Shown in pieces: positions 1 to 7,832 of a stretch of 57,340 nt of DNA; position 1 is the first letter of the stretch, and the number at the start of each line of letters is the position of its first letter. The stretch covers positions 1-57,340 of the forward strand of contig NZ_JADDRL010000060.1 in assembly GCF_021538895.1 (NCBI RefSeq). The letters run 5' to 3'. The DNA is from Streptomyces olivochromogenes (GTDB taxonomy: Bacteria; Actinomycetota; Actinomycetes; Streptomycetales; Streptomycetaceae). The notes under the pieces were generated by a model, which did no database searches, had not been told where the DNA came from, and saw nothing but the letters and a program-made list of their open reading frames with translations. The position numbers were made by a program, and so were the translations under genes.

Positions 1-7
1 GCCGACT

Positions 8-541
8 GTTGGGCCGCTCGCTTCCTCTCAGTGTCGTGCTTCCGCGGCCCGCCTCAAGGGCGCTCCGCGTCGCCTACGGCGATGGCCCTACGGGCCACCC
101 TTGACCCGGCCCACTCCAGCCCGGCCAAGAAGCGAGCGAGCGGCCCTGAGGAACGGTGGCCCAGCCCGGCGTCGGCCCTGGGGTGGACTGAGCGGCAACG
201 TGGGTGGAGGGGGCGCGTGTGCACCTCGCATGCACGCCGGGTGGGCTTGGCGGCGACCGGTCGGGGTGGGGGCGCGTCACCACCCCCAACCGATCGCCGC
301 CAAGCCAACCCGGCGTGCAGGCGAGGCGCGGCTGCGGCCCCTGGCGGACGGCGCGTTCGTAGTGTGGGCGAAGGGGTGTTACCGGCAAGGCGGCCAGTTT
401 CCTCGGCTGTCCGTTCGCTTCTTCCCCGTGGTGGAGCGAGGGGTGTCAAGGGTGGCCCGTAGGGCCATCGGCGTCAGCCGACGCGGAGCGCCCTTGACTC
501 GCCTCGCGGAGGCACGACACTGGCCGAGAAGCGGGCGGCCC
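8..541. repeat. giant imperfect palindrome (about 530 bp inverted repeat)
   Basis: The segment reads as an imperfect inverted repeat centred near 277. The outer arms pair over long stretches: 55-106 matches the reverse complement of about 447-500, including CAAGGGCGCTCCGCGTCG and GGCCCTACGGGCCACCCTTG. Pairing goes on outward through TGTCGTGC(T/C)TCCGCG (34-46 with about 508-520) and CCGC(T/C)CGCTTC. An inner arm at about 232-272 (GCACGCCGGGT, GGCTTGGCGGCGA) pairs with 283-319. The left arm may run off the window. Reading frames inside it exist on both strands but are translations of the arms, not genes. It could be a dispersed intergenic element or the remains of two facing element copies. 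Confidence 0.8.
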
Positions 542-602
542 CACGGCCACTGAACAGCTCCGCTCAGGTCAGCCACCTTCCCCGCCGACCTCGCCTCTTC
601 GG

Positions 603-947
603 CTACGCCCCCTTCGGCCCCGCCTGCTGCACCACCTCGAAGGACCACAGCGTGGACGCGGAGGCAGCCGGACGGGGCCGCTCACCGCCCCCGGCGCCCT
701 CGCCGGCCCCGCCGGCACCCTGGTGCGCCGTCTTCATCGGGCCCTCCATCCACGCCTGGAACGACTCCTCGTCACGCCAGCGCGTGTACACGAGGTAGGT
801 GTCCGTCCCCTCGACGGGGCGCAGCAGCTCGAACCACTCGAAGCCGTCGGAGTTCTCCACGGCGTGGGCCCGCGAAGCGAACCGCTTCTCCAGCGTCTCC
901 CGCTGCTCGGCGGGAACGGTCAGCACGTTGATCTTCACTACGCTCAT
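603..947 (-). CDS. antibiotic biosynthesis monooxygenase (ABM)-type small protein
   Basis: A 114-aa protein. The core has the ABM-fold pattern: a first strand VVKINVLTVP, a helix EQRETLEKRFASR, then FEWFELLRPVEG, YLVYTRWRDEESFQAWM and a final strand TLWSFEVVQ. Members are small ferredoxin-like dimers, ranging from heme-degrading to cofactor-free oxygenases; the substrate cannot be told. A Gly/Ala/Pro-rich loop (about residues 75-97, GAGGAGEGAGGG) sits between the last helix and last strand, longer than usual. I chose the ATG at 947 because the fold begins there; the same frame is open farther upstream but runs through the next gene. It lies 31 bp downstream of the DUF3592 gene on the same strand. 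Confidence 0.75.
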   Translation of the reverse strand: MSVVKINVLTVPAEQRETLEKRFASRAHAVENSDGFEWFELLRPVEGTDTYLVYTRWRDEESFQAWMEGPMKTAHQGAGGAGEGAGGGERPRPAASASTLWSFEVVQQAGPKGA

Positions 948-978
948 GGACCCATCCTGGCCCACACCACCGCCGTTC

Positions 979-1995
979 TCAGAAGCCGGTCGTGAAGGCG
1001 TACACCAACAGGATGAGTACGAAGCCGCCCCCGGCGAACAAGTACGACGCCACGCTCGCCTCCTGGCCGAGCAGGATCGGGCGCCAGGCCAGGTACAGCC
1101 CGACGACGAACAGGCCGCGGACCGTCTGTGCCGGCACCGACCAGGCCCGCTCCTGGAGGGAGTCCGCATCCGGGGCCAGGGAGAAGACCGAGGCCAGGAC
1201 GGCGCCGAAGACTCCCGCGACGAGGACGAACGCCGTCAGCGCCGCCCCGCCCAACTCGTCGTCCGGGAACGCCTTCCAGCGGCCGGCGGCCAGGGTCGGC
1301 AGGTCCTTCGACTCGTTGACGTATCCGCCCAGTTCGGGTGCCGACCGGGCCCACAGCACCTCGACCCGGGTGCCCGCACGGGGCTTGTCGTAGGTGTAGG
1401 CCCCTTTCACCAGGAGGCGCTCGGGACCGCCGTCGACGGCGAGCGCCAGCCGTGAGGCGTAGCCCTTCGCCCGGTCCTCGTCGCCCAGTTCGGCCCGTAT
1501 CCGCAGCGGCTTGCCCACCACGCGTGCCGTACCCACCTCGGCACCCGCGTCCCGCAGCCGCTCGACCCGATCGCTGGTCGACATGCTCATCAGGCAGGCG
1601 AACATGGCACCGGAGGTGAACGCCACCAGCAGCCAGACGACGGCGGTACGGCCCTTCACCCACAGCTCGGAGTCACTGAGGGCGAAGTCGTCGCTGAGGC
1701 GGCTCAGCGGCAGCCGACCGTCGCCCCGGCGCCGGCGCCTCCCCAGCGCCGCCCCACCCTTGCGCAGCGACACCCGTGGCACGGGCATCCGCTCCCGCCG
1801 GGTCACCAGTGCCAGCGCCCACAGCGCCACCACCCGCACCGCCACACCCCCGGCGGCCACGCCACCCCACACCAAGGGCCCGTCCCACGGATGCGACATC
1901 GGCGCGACCCCCAGCAGCCACGCACACGCGACCACCCCCGCGCCCCACCCCACCAGCCCACCCAGCCGCACGAGCCACGCCCGTACTGGCGTCAT
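979..1995 (-). CDS. DUF3592-type integral membrane protein
   Basis: A 338-aa protein with two TM segments near the N-terminus (about residues 8-28 and 38-62), a basic cytoplasmic loop, a TM near 120-140 and two more at the C-terminus. The central extracytoplasmic part has the DUF3592 look: ARVVGKPLRIRAEL, a strand-rich stretch, then AGTRVEVLWARSAPELGGYV, where family members usually have a VxYDP motif. Function is unknown. The ATG at 1995 is preceded by AAGGGGG; a TTG one codon earlier is the alternative. A fragment of a second DUF3592 gene lies at 2992-3180. The broken HTH gene ends 37 bp upstream on the same strand. Confidence 0.7.
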   Translation of the reverse strand: MTPVRAWLVRLGGLVGWGAGVVACAWLLGVAPMSHPWDGPLVWGGVAAGGVAVRVVALWALALVTRRERMPVPRVSLRKGGAALGRRRRRGDGRLPLSRLSDDFALSDSELWVKGRTAVVWLLVAFTSGAMFACLMSMSTSDRVERLRDAGAEVGTARVVGKPLRIRAELGDEDRAKGYASRLALAVDGGPERLLVKGAYTYDKPRAGTRVEVLWARSAPELGGYVNESKDLPTLAAGRWKAFPDDELGGAALTAFVLVAGVFGAVLASVFSLAPDADSLQERAWSVPAQTVRGLFVVGLYLAWRPILLGQEASVASYLFAGGGFVLILLVYAFTTGF

Positions 1996-2031
1996 CAATC
2001 CCCCTTGACGCAGTTACGGCCCAGCACGGTG

Positions 2032-2489
2032 TCAGGACCGCGCCTGCTCGTCCACCCCTGTCTCGCCCGACACTCCCGGGGCCCCCCACCCGCAGTTGCT
2101 CGGTGATCTGGACGAACGCCGCCCGGAGGTGTTCCGGGATACCCAGGGCCGCCGCCGCCTGCTCGGCGGAAAGCGCGGAGCCCCCGGCGGCCGTCGGTAC
2201 GGTCGCGGGGGCGCCGGCGCCTGGGGCAGGTCCTCCTCCGTCAGCTTGCCGGACCGTATGAGGACGTCCCGGACGGGAACGCCGAGGGCACGCGCGAGCC
2301 CCCGCATGGTGTCCAGGTCGGGCATGCTCTGCCGTTGCAACAGGCGGGTGATGGCCGCCCGGTGCACGCCCGCGTCCTCGGCCAGCTTGGTCTTGCCCCC
2401 CCCACGGGCTGTCGATGTCGTAGCCGCGCGCGCATCGCGTCCTCGACCCAGCCGGCGAATTCCTCGATGTGCTCGGCATCGCTCTTCAT
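2032..2489 (-). pseudogene. helix-turn-helix transcriptional regulator, broken by four apparent frameshifts
   Basis: Joining three frames gives one sensible protein of about 150 aa. It starts MKSDAEHIEEFAGWVEDAM (ATG 2489, GGGAG upstream), then GYDIDSPW, then KTKLAEDAGVHRAAITRLL, SMPDLDTMRGLARALGVP and VRDVLIRSGKLTEEDLP, then SALSAEQAAAALGIPEHLR, ending VSGETGVDEQARS with a stop at 2032. The middle is an XRE/Cro-type HTH (about residues 28-85). Frame changes fall at a CG-dinucleotide run (about 2430), a run of eight C at 2396-2403, a run of five C near 2206 and a run of six C near 2083. All lie in repeats, so sequencing indels are as likely as real decay. If real, the DNA-binding domain is destroyed. 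The 37-bp gap to the DUF3592 gene suggests an operon. Confidence 0.6.
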
Positions 2490-2918
2490 ACGTGGGTGCT
2501 CCCCTGCTGTGTGCTTCCCCGCGACCACTGCAGCGCTCGGGCGCACGCGAAATATGTGGGTGCGCGCACGCACTCGTAAGGATTGAGTGAAGCCGGACAA
2601 CCCCTGGAACGGCGTCCGACCCGGTCGACCGCCACGCACATGCCATTGCGTGGGCCCCGCCGGTAACCGTTGCCGGTCCGGAAAGGGAATGACGGCGCCA
2701 CCGTCCAGCAGGGTCAGTGCCGACCGCCGCAGCTGCGGCGACCGGGAGGCGAGGGCGCCTTTCCAGCCATTGGCATACGCGGCGAACTCCCGTCGTTCTA
2801 CCTCGACTTTTGTGTGCAGGGCGGCTCCGTGGTCACCCAACTCGCGCATCACGCGCTGCAGTTCGATCAGAAGCCCGGCAAGTTCGGCCTTACGACGGAG
2901 GTTTCCGCTCGTGTCCAC
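2241..2918 (-). CDS. hypothetical protein, frame runs into the HTH gene
   Basis: A GTG at 2918 opens a frame starting MDTSGNLRRKAELAGLL. Its first 65 or so residues look like a helical protein (LLIELQRVMRELGDHG, EVERREFAAYANGWKGALA). After about residue 85 the translation becomes Arg/Gly/Pro-rich and reads like non-coding DNA, then meets the MKSDAEH start of the HTH gene in frame and continues into its broken part. The true protein probably ends between 2560 and 2680, its stop hidden by an indel or lying in another frame; the coordinates given are those of the open frame. I do not recognise the family. Confidence 0.3.
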   Translation of the reverse strand: MDTSGNLRRKAELAGLLIELQRVMRELGDHGAALHTKVEVERREFAAYANGWKGALASRSPQLRRSALTLLDGGAVIPFPDRQRLPAGPTQWHVRGGRPGRTPFQGLSGFTQSLRVRARTHIFRVRPSAAVVAGKHTAGEHPRMKSDAEHIEEFAGWVEDAMRARLRHRQPVGGARPSWPRTRACTGRPSPACCNGRACPTWTPCGGSRVPSAFPSGTSSYGPAS

Positions 2919-2991
2919 CCTAGGCCCTCACCGGTCGACCGCACCCCGACGGCCGGCTTCGCAGCGCCGGCATCACGGCGAAGTCCGGGAC

Positions 2992-3180
2992 TCAGCCGAG
3001 GAGGTCGATGACGACCGCCAGCACGCACAGGACAAACAGCACAGAGGACCCCATGGTGAGCGGCAGAGCCGTTCTGCCGGTCGTCATCTCATCGGGCGTC
3101 AGGACATTGCCCAGGTCCCGCGGGTCATAGATCACCTCGATGGTGCCGCCGAACCGACCGGAACGAGAACGGAGCTGCAC
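2992..3180 (-). pseudogene. C-terminal fragment of a DUF3592 membrane protein
   Basis: The last 50 or so codons read GGTIEVIYDPRDLGNVLTPD, then an alanine/leucine membrane segment (SSVLFVLCVLAVVIDLLG) and a stop at 2992. V(I)YDPRDxxN followed by one TM at the end is the usual C-terminus of DUF3592 proteins, which are normally 130 aa or longer with an N-terminal TM. Nothing upstream encodes the missing part: the next 30 bp on the right are the leader and ribosome binding site of a divergent phage-like gene. The ATG at 3180 probably is not a genuine start. I infer a gene truncated when the 3183-3580 segment arrived. Confidence 0.55.
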
Positions 3181-3182
3181 AG

Positions 3183-3329
3183 ATGAAGGACTCGACCCGC
3201 CGGGCCGTCCGTACGGCGTTCCAGACCCTGTTGGCGGTGGCGGCGGCGATCAGCCGCCTGATGTCGACGCCCGCCGTGGAGAACGCGCTTCCGGACTGGC
3301 TGCGCAAGGACAAGGAAGAGGCACCGTGA
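3183..3329 (+). CDS. small phage-like protein
   Basis: A 48-aa protein: MKDSTRRAVRTAFQTLL, an Ala-rich hydrophobic helix, ISRLMSTPAVENALPDWL and a charged tail RKDKEEAP. The ATG has a GGAG motif about 8 nt upstream. Its stop overlaps the next start (GTGA at 3326-3329), so the two genes are translationally coupled. The pair resembles small genes next to lysis or tail modules in actinobacterial prophages, but I cannot name the family. No integrase, capsid or tail gene is nearby. Confidence 0.55.
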   Translation: MKDSTRRAVRTAFQTLLAVAAAISRLMSTPAVENALPDWLRKDKEEAP

Positions 3330-3580
3330 CCACGCGGGAATCGGAGGGAGTCGCCGTGGAACTCGAACGCCTCCGCCGCTCGGTCGACGTCGGCTTCGCC
3401 ACCACCCGCGGTGACCTGGCCCTCCTCCTCCAGCGCGCCGACCAGACCGACAAGACCCTGGGCGACCACGAGGAACGGCTCGACGCCCTCGAACGCACCC
3501 GCTGGCCCCTGCCGTCCCTGGCGGCACTGACCTCGTGCGCCGCGCTGGCGCTGACCCTGTGGGAGGCATCCCACCGCTGA
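3326..3580 (+). CDS. phage-like coiled-coil membrane protein
   Basis: An 84-aa protein with an N-terminal amphipathic helix, a heptad-like coiled coil (LALLLQRADQTDKTLGDHEE, RLDALERTRW) and one C-terminal TM segment (about residues 62-80, SLAALTSCAALALTL). Small coiled-coil plus TM proteins of this kind sit in phage lysis cassettes; holin or accessory function is inference only. The start is GTG overlapping the stop of the 48-aa gene; a second GTG at 3353 is less likely because coupling favours the first. Confidence 0.55.
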   Translation: MTTRESEGVAVELERLRRSVDVGFATTRGDLALLLQRADQTDKTLGDHEERLDALERTRWPLPSLAALTSCAALALTLWEASHR

Positions 3581-3691
3581 CGCGCCCGGGACGCCCCTGT
3601 GCCCCCACGTGCTCAGGGGTGTCGCCGTCTCTCGAACGCGTGCATCATTGCCGGGGCGTTGCCGAGGGGGTCTGTGGAAGGGACGGTGCGG

Positions 3692-4993
3692 GTGCGCAGG
3701 GGTGGAACAGCCGGGACGGTGGCGGCGGTGATCGGCGGTCTGGGGCTGTTGCTGGCCGCCTGCGGGCCCACGGCGGACACCGGAACCTCCGGGCGCACCC
3801 CCGTGAACATCGCGAACGCCCCCGCCATGCTCCCCGTCCCCCACGGCAAAGGCAGCGAGATCCCCGACGACTTCAACGGCGACGGTCACCGTGACCTGGT
3901 GCTCAACGATCTGGTGAAGGCGCAGAGTCATGCCGACGACGCCGGTGTCGGCATCGTGTACGGCAGTCCGCGCGGACTCGTGCCCGGCGCGCGGCAGTTG
4001 CTCAGTCCTCGGAAGCAGGCGGCGCGTACGAAGGGGCAACTCCCCGCCGTTTTCGACGCGGAGGAGAGCTGCGACCTGAACGGCGACGGCTTCACCGATC
4101 TCGTCGTGTCGTCGGATCCGCCGTACGACGGGCAGGGGCAGCCCCCGGTGCCCCTCCAGATCCTCTTCGGCTCCCCGTCCGGGCTGACCGGCCGGGCGGT
4201 GAAACTGGCCGTCCCGGCCCGCGCCCGCTTCGGCAACGACTGGCCGGACCAGCCGGTGTGCGGCGACTTCGACGGGGACGGCGCGAACGACCTGGTGGTG
4301 CACGCGTCGGCGGGCCATCTGTCCTATCTGCGCGGCCCGTTCAACCCGCGTACGGGCCTCCCGCACGCGGCCGGCGCCCCCGTACCGGCACCGGGCGAGG
4401 TGCCGTCCGGCCCGTCCGCCGACGTCGACCGGGACGGATACGACGACCTGGTGGTCCGTACGGCGCAAGGCTCGACCAAGTCCGCGGTGGTCCTCGGCGG
4501 CCCGAAGGGCCCGACCCGTACCGGCGCCGTCCTCCCGGCCGGCCTCGACGTCGCCCTCGGCCGCTTCGGCGGGGGCAAGGCGCTGGACGCGGCGGTCGGC
4601 GGCATGGACGAAACGTCCCTGCGCTATGACCTGCCGACGGCGCGGCGGGGCACGCTCGACTCCCCCGGTTCCCTGCTGGACGCCGGCGACTTCGACGGGG
4701 ACGGCCGCGACGAACTGGTCTCCAGCGGCTCCCGGTTGCGGATCTTCCGTGCCGGTACGGCGGCAGCGGGCCCGTCGGCGTCGGGCATGGTCACGATCGA
4801 ACCGCCGGCCCACGGTACGACCCGCGTCCTGGCGGTCGCCGACTTCGACGGCGACGGCAAGGCGGACCTGGCGGTGCGCACGTACCGGGGTGAGACGAAG
4901 GACACCGTGGCCGTGTACCGGGGGGCAGGGAAGGGGCTCCTCGCGCGGAAACCGGCGGTGGTCTTCTCCAGTTCGGAGTTCCTCGCGTCGTAG
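3692..4993 (+). CDS. FG-GAP/VCBS-repeat lipoprotein
   Basis: About 433 aa. The N-terminus is a lipoprotein signal: two Arg, a hydrophobic stretch VAAVIGGLGLLLAAC and the lipobox LAAC, so it is exported and lipid-anchored at Cys about 23. The mature part is an integrin-alpha-like propeller with at least six calcium-binding FG-GAP motifs: FNGDGHRDL, LNGDGFTDL, FDGDGANDL, VDRDGYDDL, FDGDGRDEL and FDGDGKADL. One blade has lost its loop (FGGGKALDAAV). GTGs at 3674, 3686 and 3692 are possible starts; 3692 is 9 nt after GGAAGGG and gives the shortest good signal peptide. The partner gene at 5174 has the same fold but a cleavable signal. Confidence 0.8.
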   Translation: MRRGGTAGTVAAVIGGLGLLLAACGPTADTGTSGRTPVNIANAPAMLPVPHGKGSEIPDDFNGDGHRDLVLNDLVKAQSHADDAGVGIVYGSPRGLVPGARQLLSPRKQAARTKGQLPAVFDAEESCDLNGDGFTDLVVSSDPPYDGQGQPPVPLQILFGSPSGLTGRAVKLAVPARARFGNDWPDQPVCGDFDGDGANDLVVHASAGHLSYLRGPFNPRTGLPHAAGAPVPAPGEVPSGPSADVDRDGYDDLVVRTAQGSTKSAVVLGGPKGPTRTGAVLPAGLDVALGRFGGGKALDAAVGGMDETSLRYDLPTARRGTLDSPGSLLDAGDFDGDGRDELVSSGSRLRIFRAGTAAAGPSASGMVTIEPPAHGTTRVLAVADFDGDGKADLAVRTYRGETKDTVAVYRGAGKGLLARKPAVVFSSSEFLAS

Positions 4994-5173
4994 CGTGTCC
5001 CAACAACCTTCAAAATTCCCTCACTTCACATACAACCCTCGTGCCTCACCGCGGGTCTTCTGTGAGCCGGCCTTCGCGCGCGCCCGAGGACAACCCAGGG
5101 CGAACACGGACGGTCGGCACACCACCGACTGCGGATGCCCCCCAGGCATCCCCCATGCCGCAGGAGATCCCGC

Positions 5174-6658
5174 GTGCACACGCATCTGCGACTCGCCCTC
5201 GCGACGGCCACCGCGGCCGCGCTGACGGGCGGTCTGCTCACGTTCGCCGCCTCGCCCGCCACCGCCGCCGACTCCGTCAAGGTCGCCAAGGCCGACTTCA
5301 ACGGCGACGGCATCGGCGACATCGCCACCTCGGCGGCCACCGCCTACGTCAGCGGCCACAAGAACGCCGGCCAGGTCGTCGTCCTGTACGGCACGAAGAC
5401 CGGCGTCTCCTCCGCCAAGCGCACCACCCTCAGCCAGAACAGCGCCGGCGTCCCGGGCACCGCCGAGACCGGCGACCAGTTCGGCTACGACCTCGCGTAC
5501 GCCGACTTCAACGGCGACGGCTACGACGACCTCGCCGTCGGCACCCCGCACGAGAAGACCGGTTCCGACACCAACGCCGGCGCCGTCACCCTCCTGTGGG
5601 GTTCCCCGAGCGGCCTGACCGGCAAGGGCGTCGACGTGCCCGACCCGGCCGCCGGCTCGCACGACTACTGGGGCCAGGAACTGGCCGCCGGCGACTTCGA
5701 CGGCGACGGCAAGGCCGACCTGGTCGTCTCCGCCTCCACCTCCACCCTCTACCTCTACAAGGGCGGTTTCGCCGGCAACGGCACGGCGGGCAGCCGGACC
5801 ACCTTCAAGCCGCCGATCCAGTCGGGCAACGACTCGTCCCCGTACGGCCCGATGAACCTGACCGCCGGCGACGTGAACGGCGACGGCCGCACCGACCTCG
5901 TCGTCGACGGCTACGAGACGCACACGTCGTCCCACTGGAACACCAACTACTGGCTGCCCGGCACCGCGAGCGGTCTGCGCGGCGCCACCGCCAAGGCCCT
6001 CAAGCCCGGCATCATCACCGCGATCGGCGACATCAACGGCGACGGCTTCGGCGACATCGTCACCGGTGCCGCCTGGGACGACCGGACCAGCGACGGCCGG
6101 CCCGTCCCGAACGCCGCCAAGGGCGGCAAGGTGAGCGTCACCTACGGCTCGGCCTCCGGCCCCGCCGCCACCGCCACCGGCATCACCCAGAACACCGGCA
6201 AGGTGCCCGGCGACTCGGAGAAGGGCGACGGCTTCGGCTGGGACCTCGACCTCGGCGACATCAACGGCGACGGCTACCAGGACCTGGTCGTCAGCGCCCC
6301 GAACGAGGACCTCGGCGGCGCCACCAACACCGGCACGGTCACCGTCCTGTACGGCTCGGCACACGGCGTGAACACCGCCTCCGGCGCCCAGTCCTTCGCC
6401 CAGAGCACCGCGGGCGTCCCCGACAAGGACGAGAAGAACGACCTCTTCGGCGCCGACGTCAAGCTCGACGACGTCACCGGCGACGGCAAGGCCGACCTGG
6501 TCGTGGGCTCGTACGAGAACGGCGGCGACGGCGCGGTCACCTACCTGCCGTCCACCGGCCGGAAGATCACCACGACCGGTTCCCGGGCCCTCTCCGCGAG
6601 CTCCGTCGGCGTGTCCACGACGGACATCCCGCAGTTCGGCGCGGTCTTCGCCGACTGA
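5174..6658 (+). CDS. secreted FG-GAP/integrin alpha-like repeat protein
   Basis: A 494-aa exported protein. The GTG at 5174 follows AGGAGA (5162-5167) and opens a Sec signal peptide (HTHLRLALATATAAALTGG, cleavage near ATAAD). The body has seven calcium-loop blades: FNGDGIGDI, FNGDGYDDL, FDGDGKADL, VNGDGRTDL, INGDGFGDI, INGDGYQDL and VTGDGKADL, as expected for a complete seven-bladed propeller. Phrases such as VVLYGTKTG, LLWGSPSGL and VTVLYGSAHG mark the bacterial VCBS/FG-GAP family. No catalytic domain is attached, so adhesion or calcium-dependent binding is most likely. The C-terminus has no sorting signal. Confidence 0.85.
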   Translation: MHTHLRLALATATAAALTGGLLTFAASPATAADSVKVAKADFNGDGIGDIATSAATAYVSGHKNAGQVVVLYGTKTGVSSAKRTTLSQNSAGVPGTAETGDQFGYDLAYADFNGDGYDDLAVGTPHEKTGSDTNAGAVTLLWGSPSGLTGKGVDVPDPAAGSHDYWGQELAAGDFDGDGKADLVVSASTSTLYLYKGGFAGNGTAGSRTTFKPPIQSGNDSSPYGPMNLTAGDVNGDGRTDLVVDGYETHTSSHWNTNYWLPGTASGLRGATAKALKPGIITAIGDINGDGFGDIVTGAAWDDRTSDGRPVPNAAKGGKVSVTYGSASGPAATATGITQNTGKVPGDSEKGDGFGWDLDLGDINGDGYQDLVVSAPNEDLGGATNTGTVTVLYGSAHGVNTASGAQSFAQSTAGVPDKDEKNDLFGADVKLDDVTGDGKADLVVGSYENGGDGAVTYLPSTGRKITTTGSRALSASSVGVSTTDIPQFGAVFAD

Positions 6659-6718
6659 GCGAATCCCCTAGGAGTGCCGCCGGATTCCCCTTAGGGGATG
6701 TCACAGCTCGGCAGCAAA

Positions 6719-6744
6719 GCCGGGCCCGGACCGCCGGGCCCGGC
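6719..6744 (+). terminator. hairpin after the FG-GAP gene
   Basis: Perfect 11-bp stem GCCGGGCCCGG / CCGGGCCCGGC with loop ACCG, 60 bp after the FG-GAP stop codon. There is no U tract, as is usual for terminators in high-GC actinobacteria. Confidence 0.55.
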
Positions 6745-6778
6745 ACGTCACTCTCGGGGACCAGGTACGTTCGATAAC

Positions 6779-7735
6779 GTGGCTGGATTCAGGATCGGAC
6801 GCGGCGGCCGGAACAACCGCGCCCCGCAAGGACAGCAGGCGCCGCAGGGACCGTCGTACGGTCGGCAGGGGCCGGGGCCGTCGTACGGTCGGCAGGGGCA
6901 GGGACAGGGGCCGTCGCACGGCTATCCGTCGGCTCCGCAGCCGTACCCGCAGTACGGCGGTGGCGGCGGCGGTTCGTGGCCGCAGGCGAACGGCGGCCAC
7001 CAGGGCGGCAGAGCCGGCGACGGACCGGAGTACTTCGGCGACGACTACGGCGGCTACCCGGGCCAGGGCGGCGCGCCGGACCCGTACGCGGCCAACAACC
7101 CGGGCCACACCCAGGCGTTCTCCGTCGGCGAGGACCCGTACAGCCAGGGCGGAACCTACCGGGCCGGGGCTGCCGCCGCGGCCGCCCCGATCGGCCCGCG
7201 CCTGCACTGGAAGGACCTGCTGCGGGGCATCGTGTTCGCCCCGAACCAGACCTTCCTGCAGATGCGCGACTACACGATGTGGGGCCCGGCCCTCGTCGTG
7301 ACCTTCCTGTACGGCCTGCTCGCGGTCTTCGGCTTCGACGGCGCCCGCAAGGACGCGATCGACGCGACCCTCGCCAACGCGGTCCCGATCGTCCTGACGA
7401 CCGCCGTCGCGATGGTGATCAGCGCCTTCATCCTGGGCGTGGTGACCCACACCCTGGCCCGCCAGCTCGGCGGCGACGGCGCCTGGCAGCCCACGGTGGG
7501 CCTGTCGATGCTGATCACGTCCCTCACGGACGCGCCCCGCCTGGTCGTCGCCATGTTCTTCGGCGGCGACGCGACCCTCGTACAGGCGCTGGGCTGGGCC
7601 ACCTGGGTCGCCGCGGGCGCCCTGCTGACCCTGATGGTCAGCCGCTCGCACGACCTGCCGTGGCAGAAGGCACTGGGCGCGTCGGCGATCCAGCTGATCG
7701 CGCTGCTGTCGATCGTGAAACTGGGCACGTTCTAG
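6779..7735 (+). CDS. Yip1-family membrane protein with Gln/Gly/Tyr-rich N-terminus
   Basis: A 318-aa protein. Residues 1-140 are low complexity (GRGGRNNRAPQ, repeated PSYGRQGPG and QGQG, GGGGG, QGGAPDPYAANNP) and likely disordered and cytosolic. From about residue 150 (HWKDLLRGIVFAPNQTFLQM) the Yip1-like membrane domain begins, with five TM segments (ALVVTFLYGLLAVFGF, VLTTAVAMVISAFILGVV, LSMLITSLTDAPRLVV, ALGWATWVAAGALLTLMV, ASAIQLIALLSIV). Function in bacteria is unknown. I chose GTG 6779 over an upstream ATG at 6698, which would read through the terminator hairpin. TACGTT at 6765-6770 lies 8 nt before the GTG, so a leaderless start is possible. Confidence 0.75.
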   Translation: MAGFRIGRGGRNNRAPQGQQAPQGPSYGRQGPGPSYGRQGQGQGPSHGYPSAPQPYPQYGGGGGGSWPQANGGHQGGRAGDGPEYFGDDYGGYPGQGGAPDPYAANNPGHTQAFSVGEDPYSQGGTYRAGAAAAAAPIGPRLHWKDLLRGIVFAPNQTFLQMRDYTMWGPALVVTFLYGLLAVFGFDGARKDAIDATLANAVPIVLTTAVAMVISAFILGVVTHTLARQLGGDGAWQPTVGLSMLITSLTDAPRLVVAMFFGGDATLVQALGWATWVAAGALLTLMVSRSHDLPWQKALGASAIQLIALLSIVKLGTF

Positions 7736-7767
7736 CGGGTCACGTTCCGCAGATCACGGAGACGACG

Positions 7768-7803
7768 AAGGCTCCCGGATCCGCCCGGCAGCCGGGGGCC
7801 TTT
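7768..7803. terminator. bidirectional terminator between convergent genes
   Basis: AAGGCTCCCGG pairs with CCGGGGGCCTT (one wobble) and is followed by TTT on the plus strand and preceded by AAs for the minus strand. It lies between the Yip1-like stop (7735) and the kinase stop (7833), so it can serve both. Confidence 0.65.
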
Positions 7804-7832
7804 GCGATCACGGTCCGCGAGCCAGGACCGAC

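Noticed and set aside
31..648. Several open frames on both strands in the palindrome
   Set aside because: They are translations of the repeat arms, Arg/Pro/Gly-rich, mirrored on the two strands, with no ribosome site or family motif.
3183..3580. Intact prophage
   Set aside because: Only two small phage-like genes are present; no capsid, portal, terminase or integrase genes are nearby.
3125..6364. Long minus-strand frames opposite the FG-GAP genes
   Set aside because: They mirror the Asp/Gly-rich repeats of the real plus-strand genes; high-GC DNA often leaves the antisense frame open.
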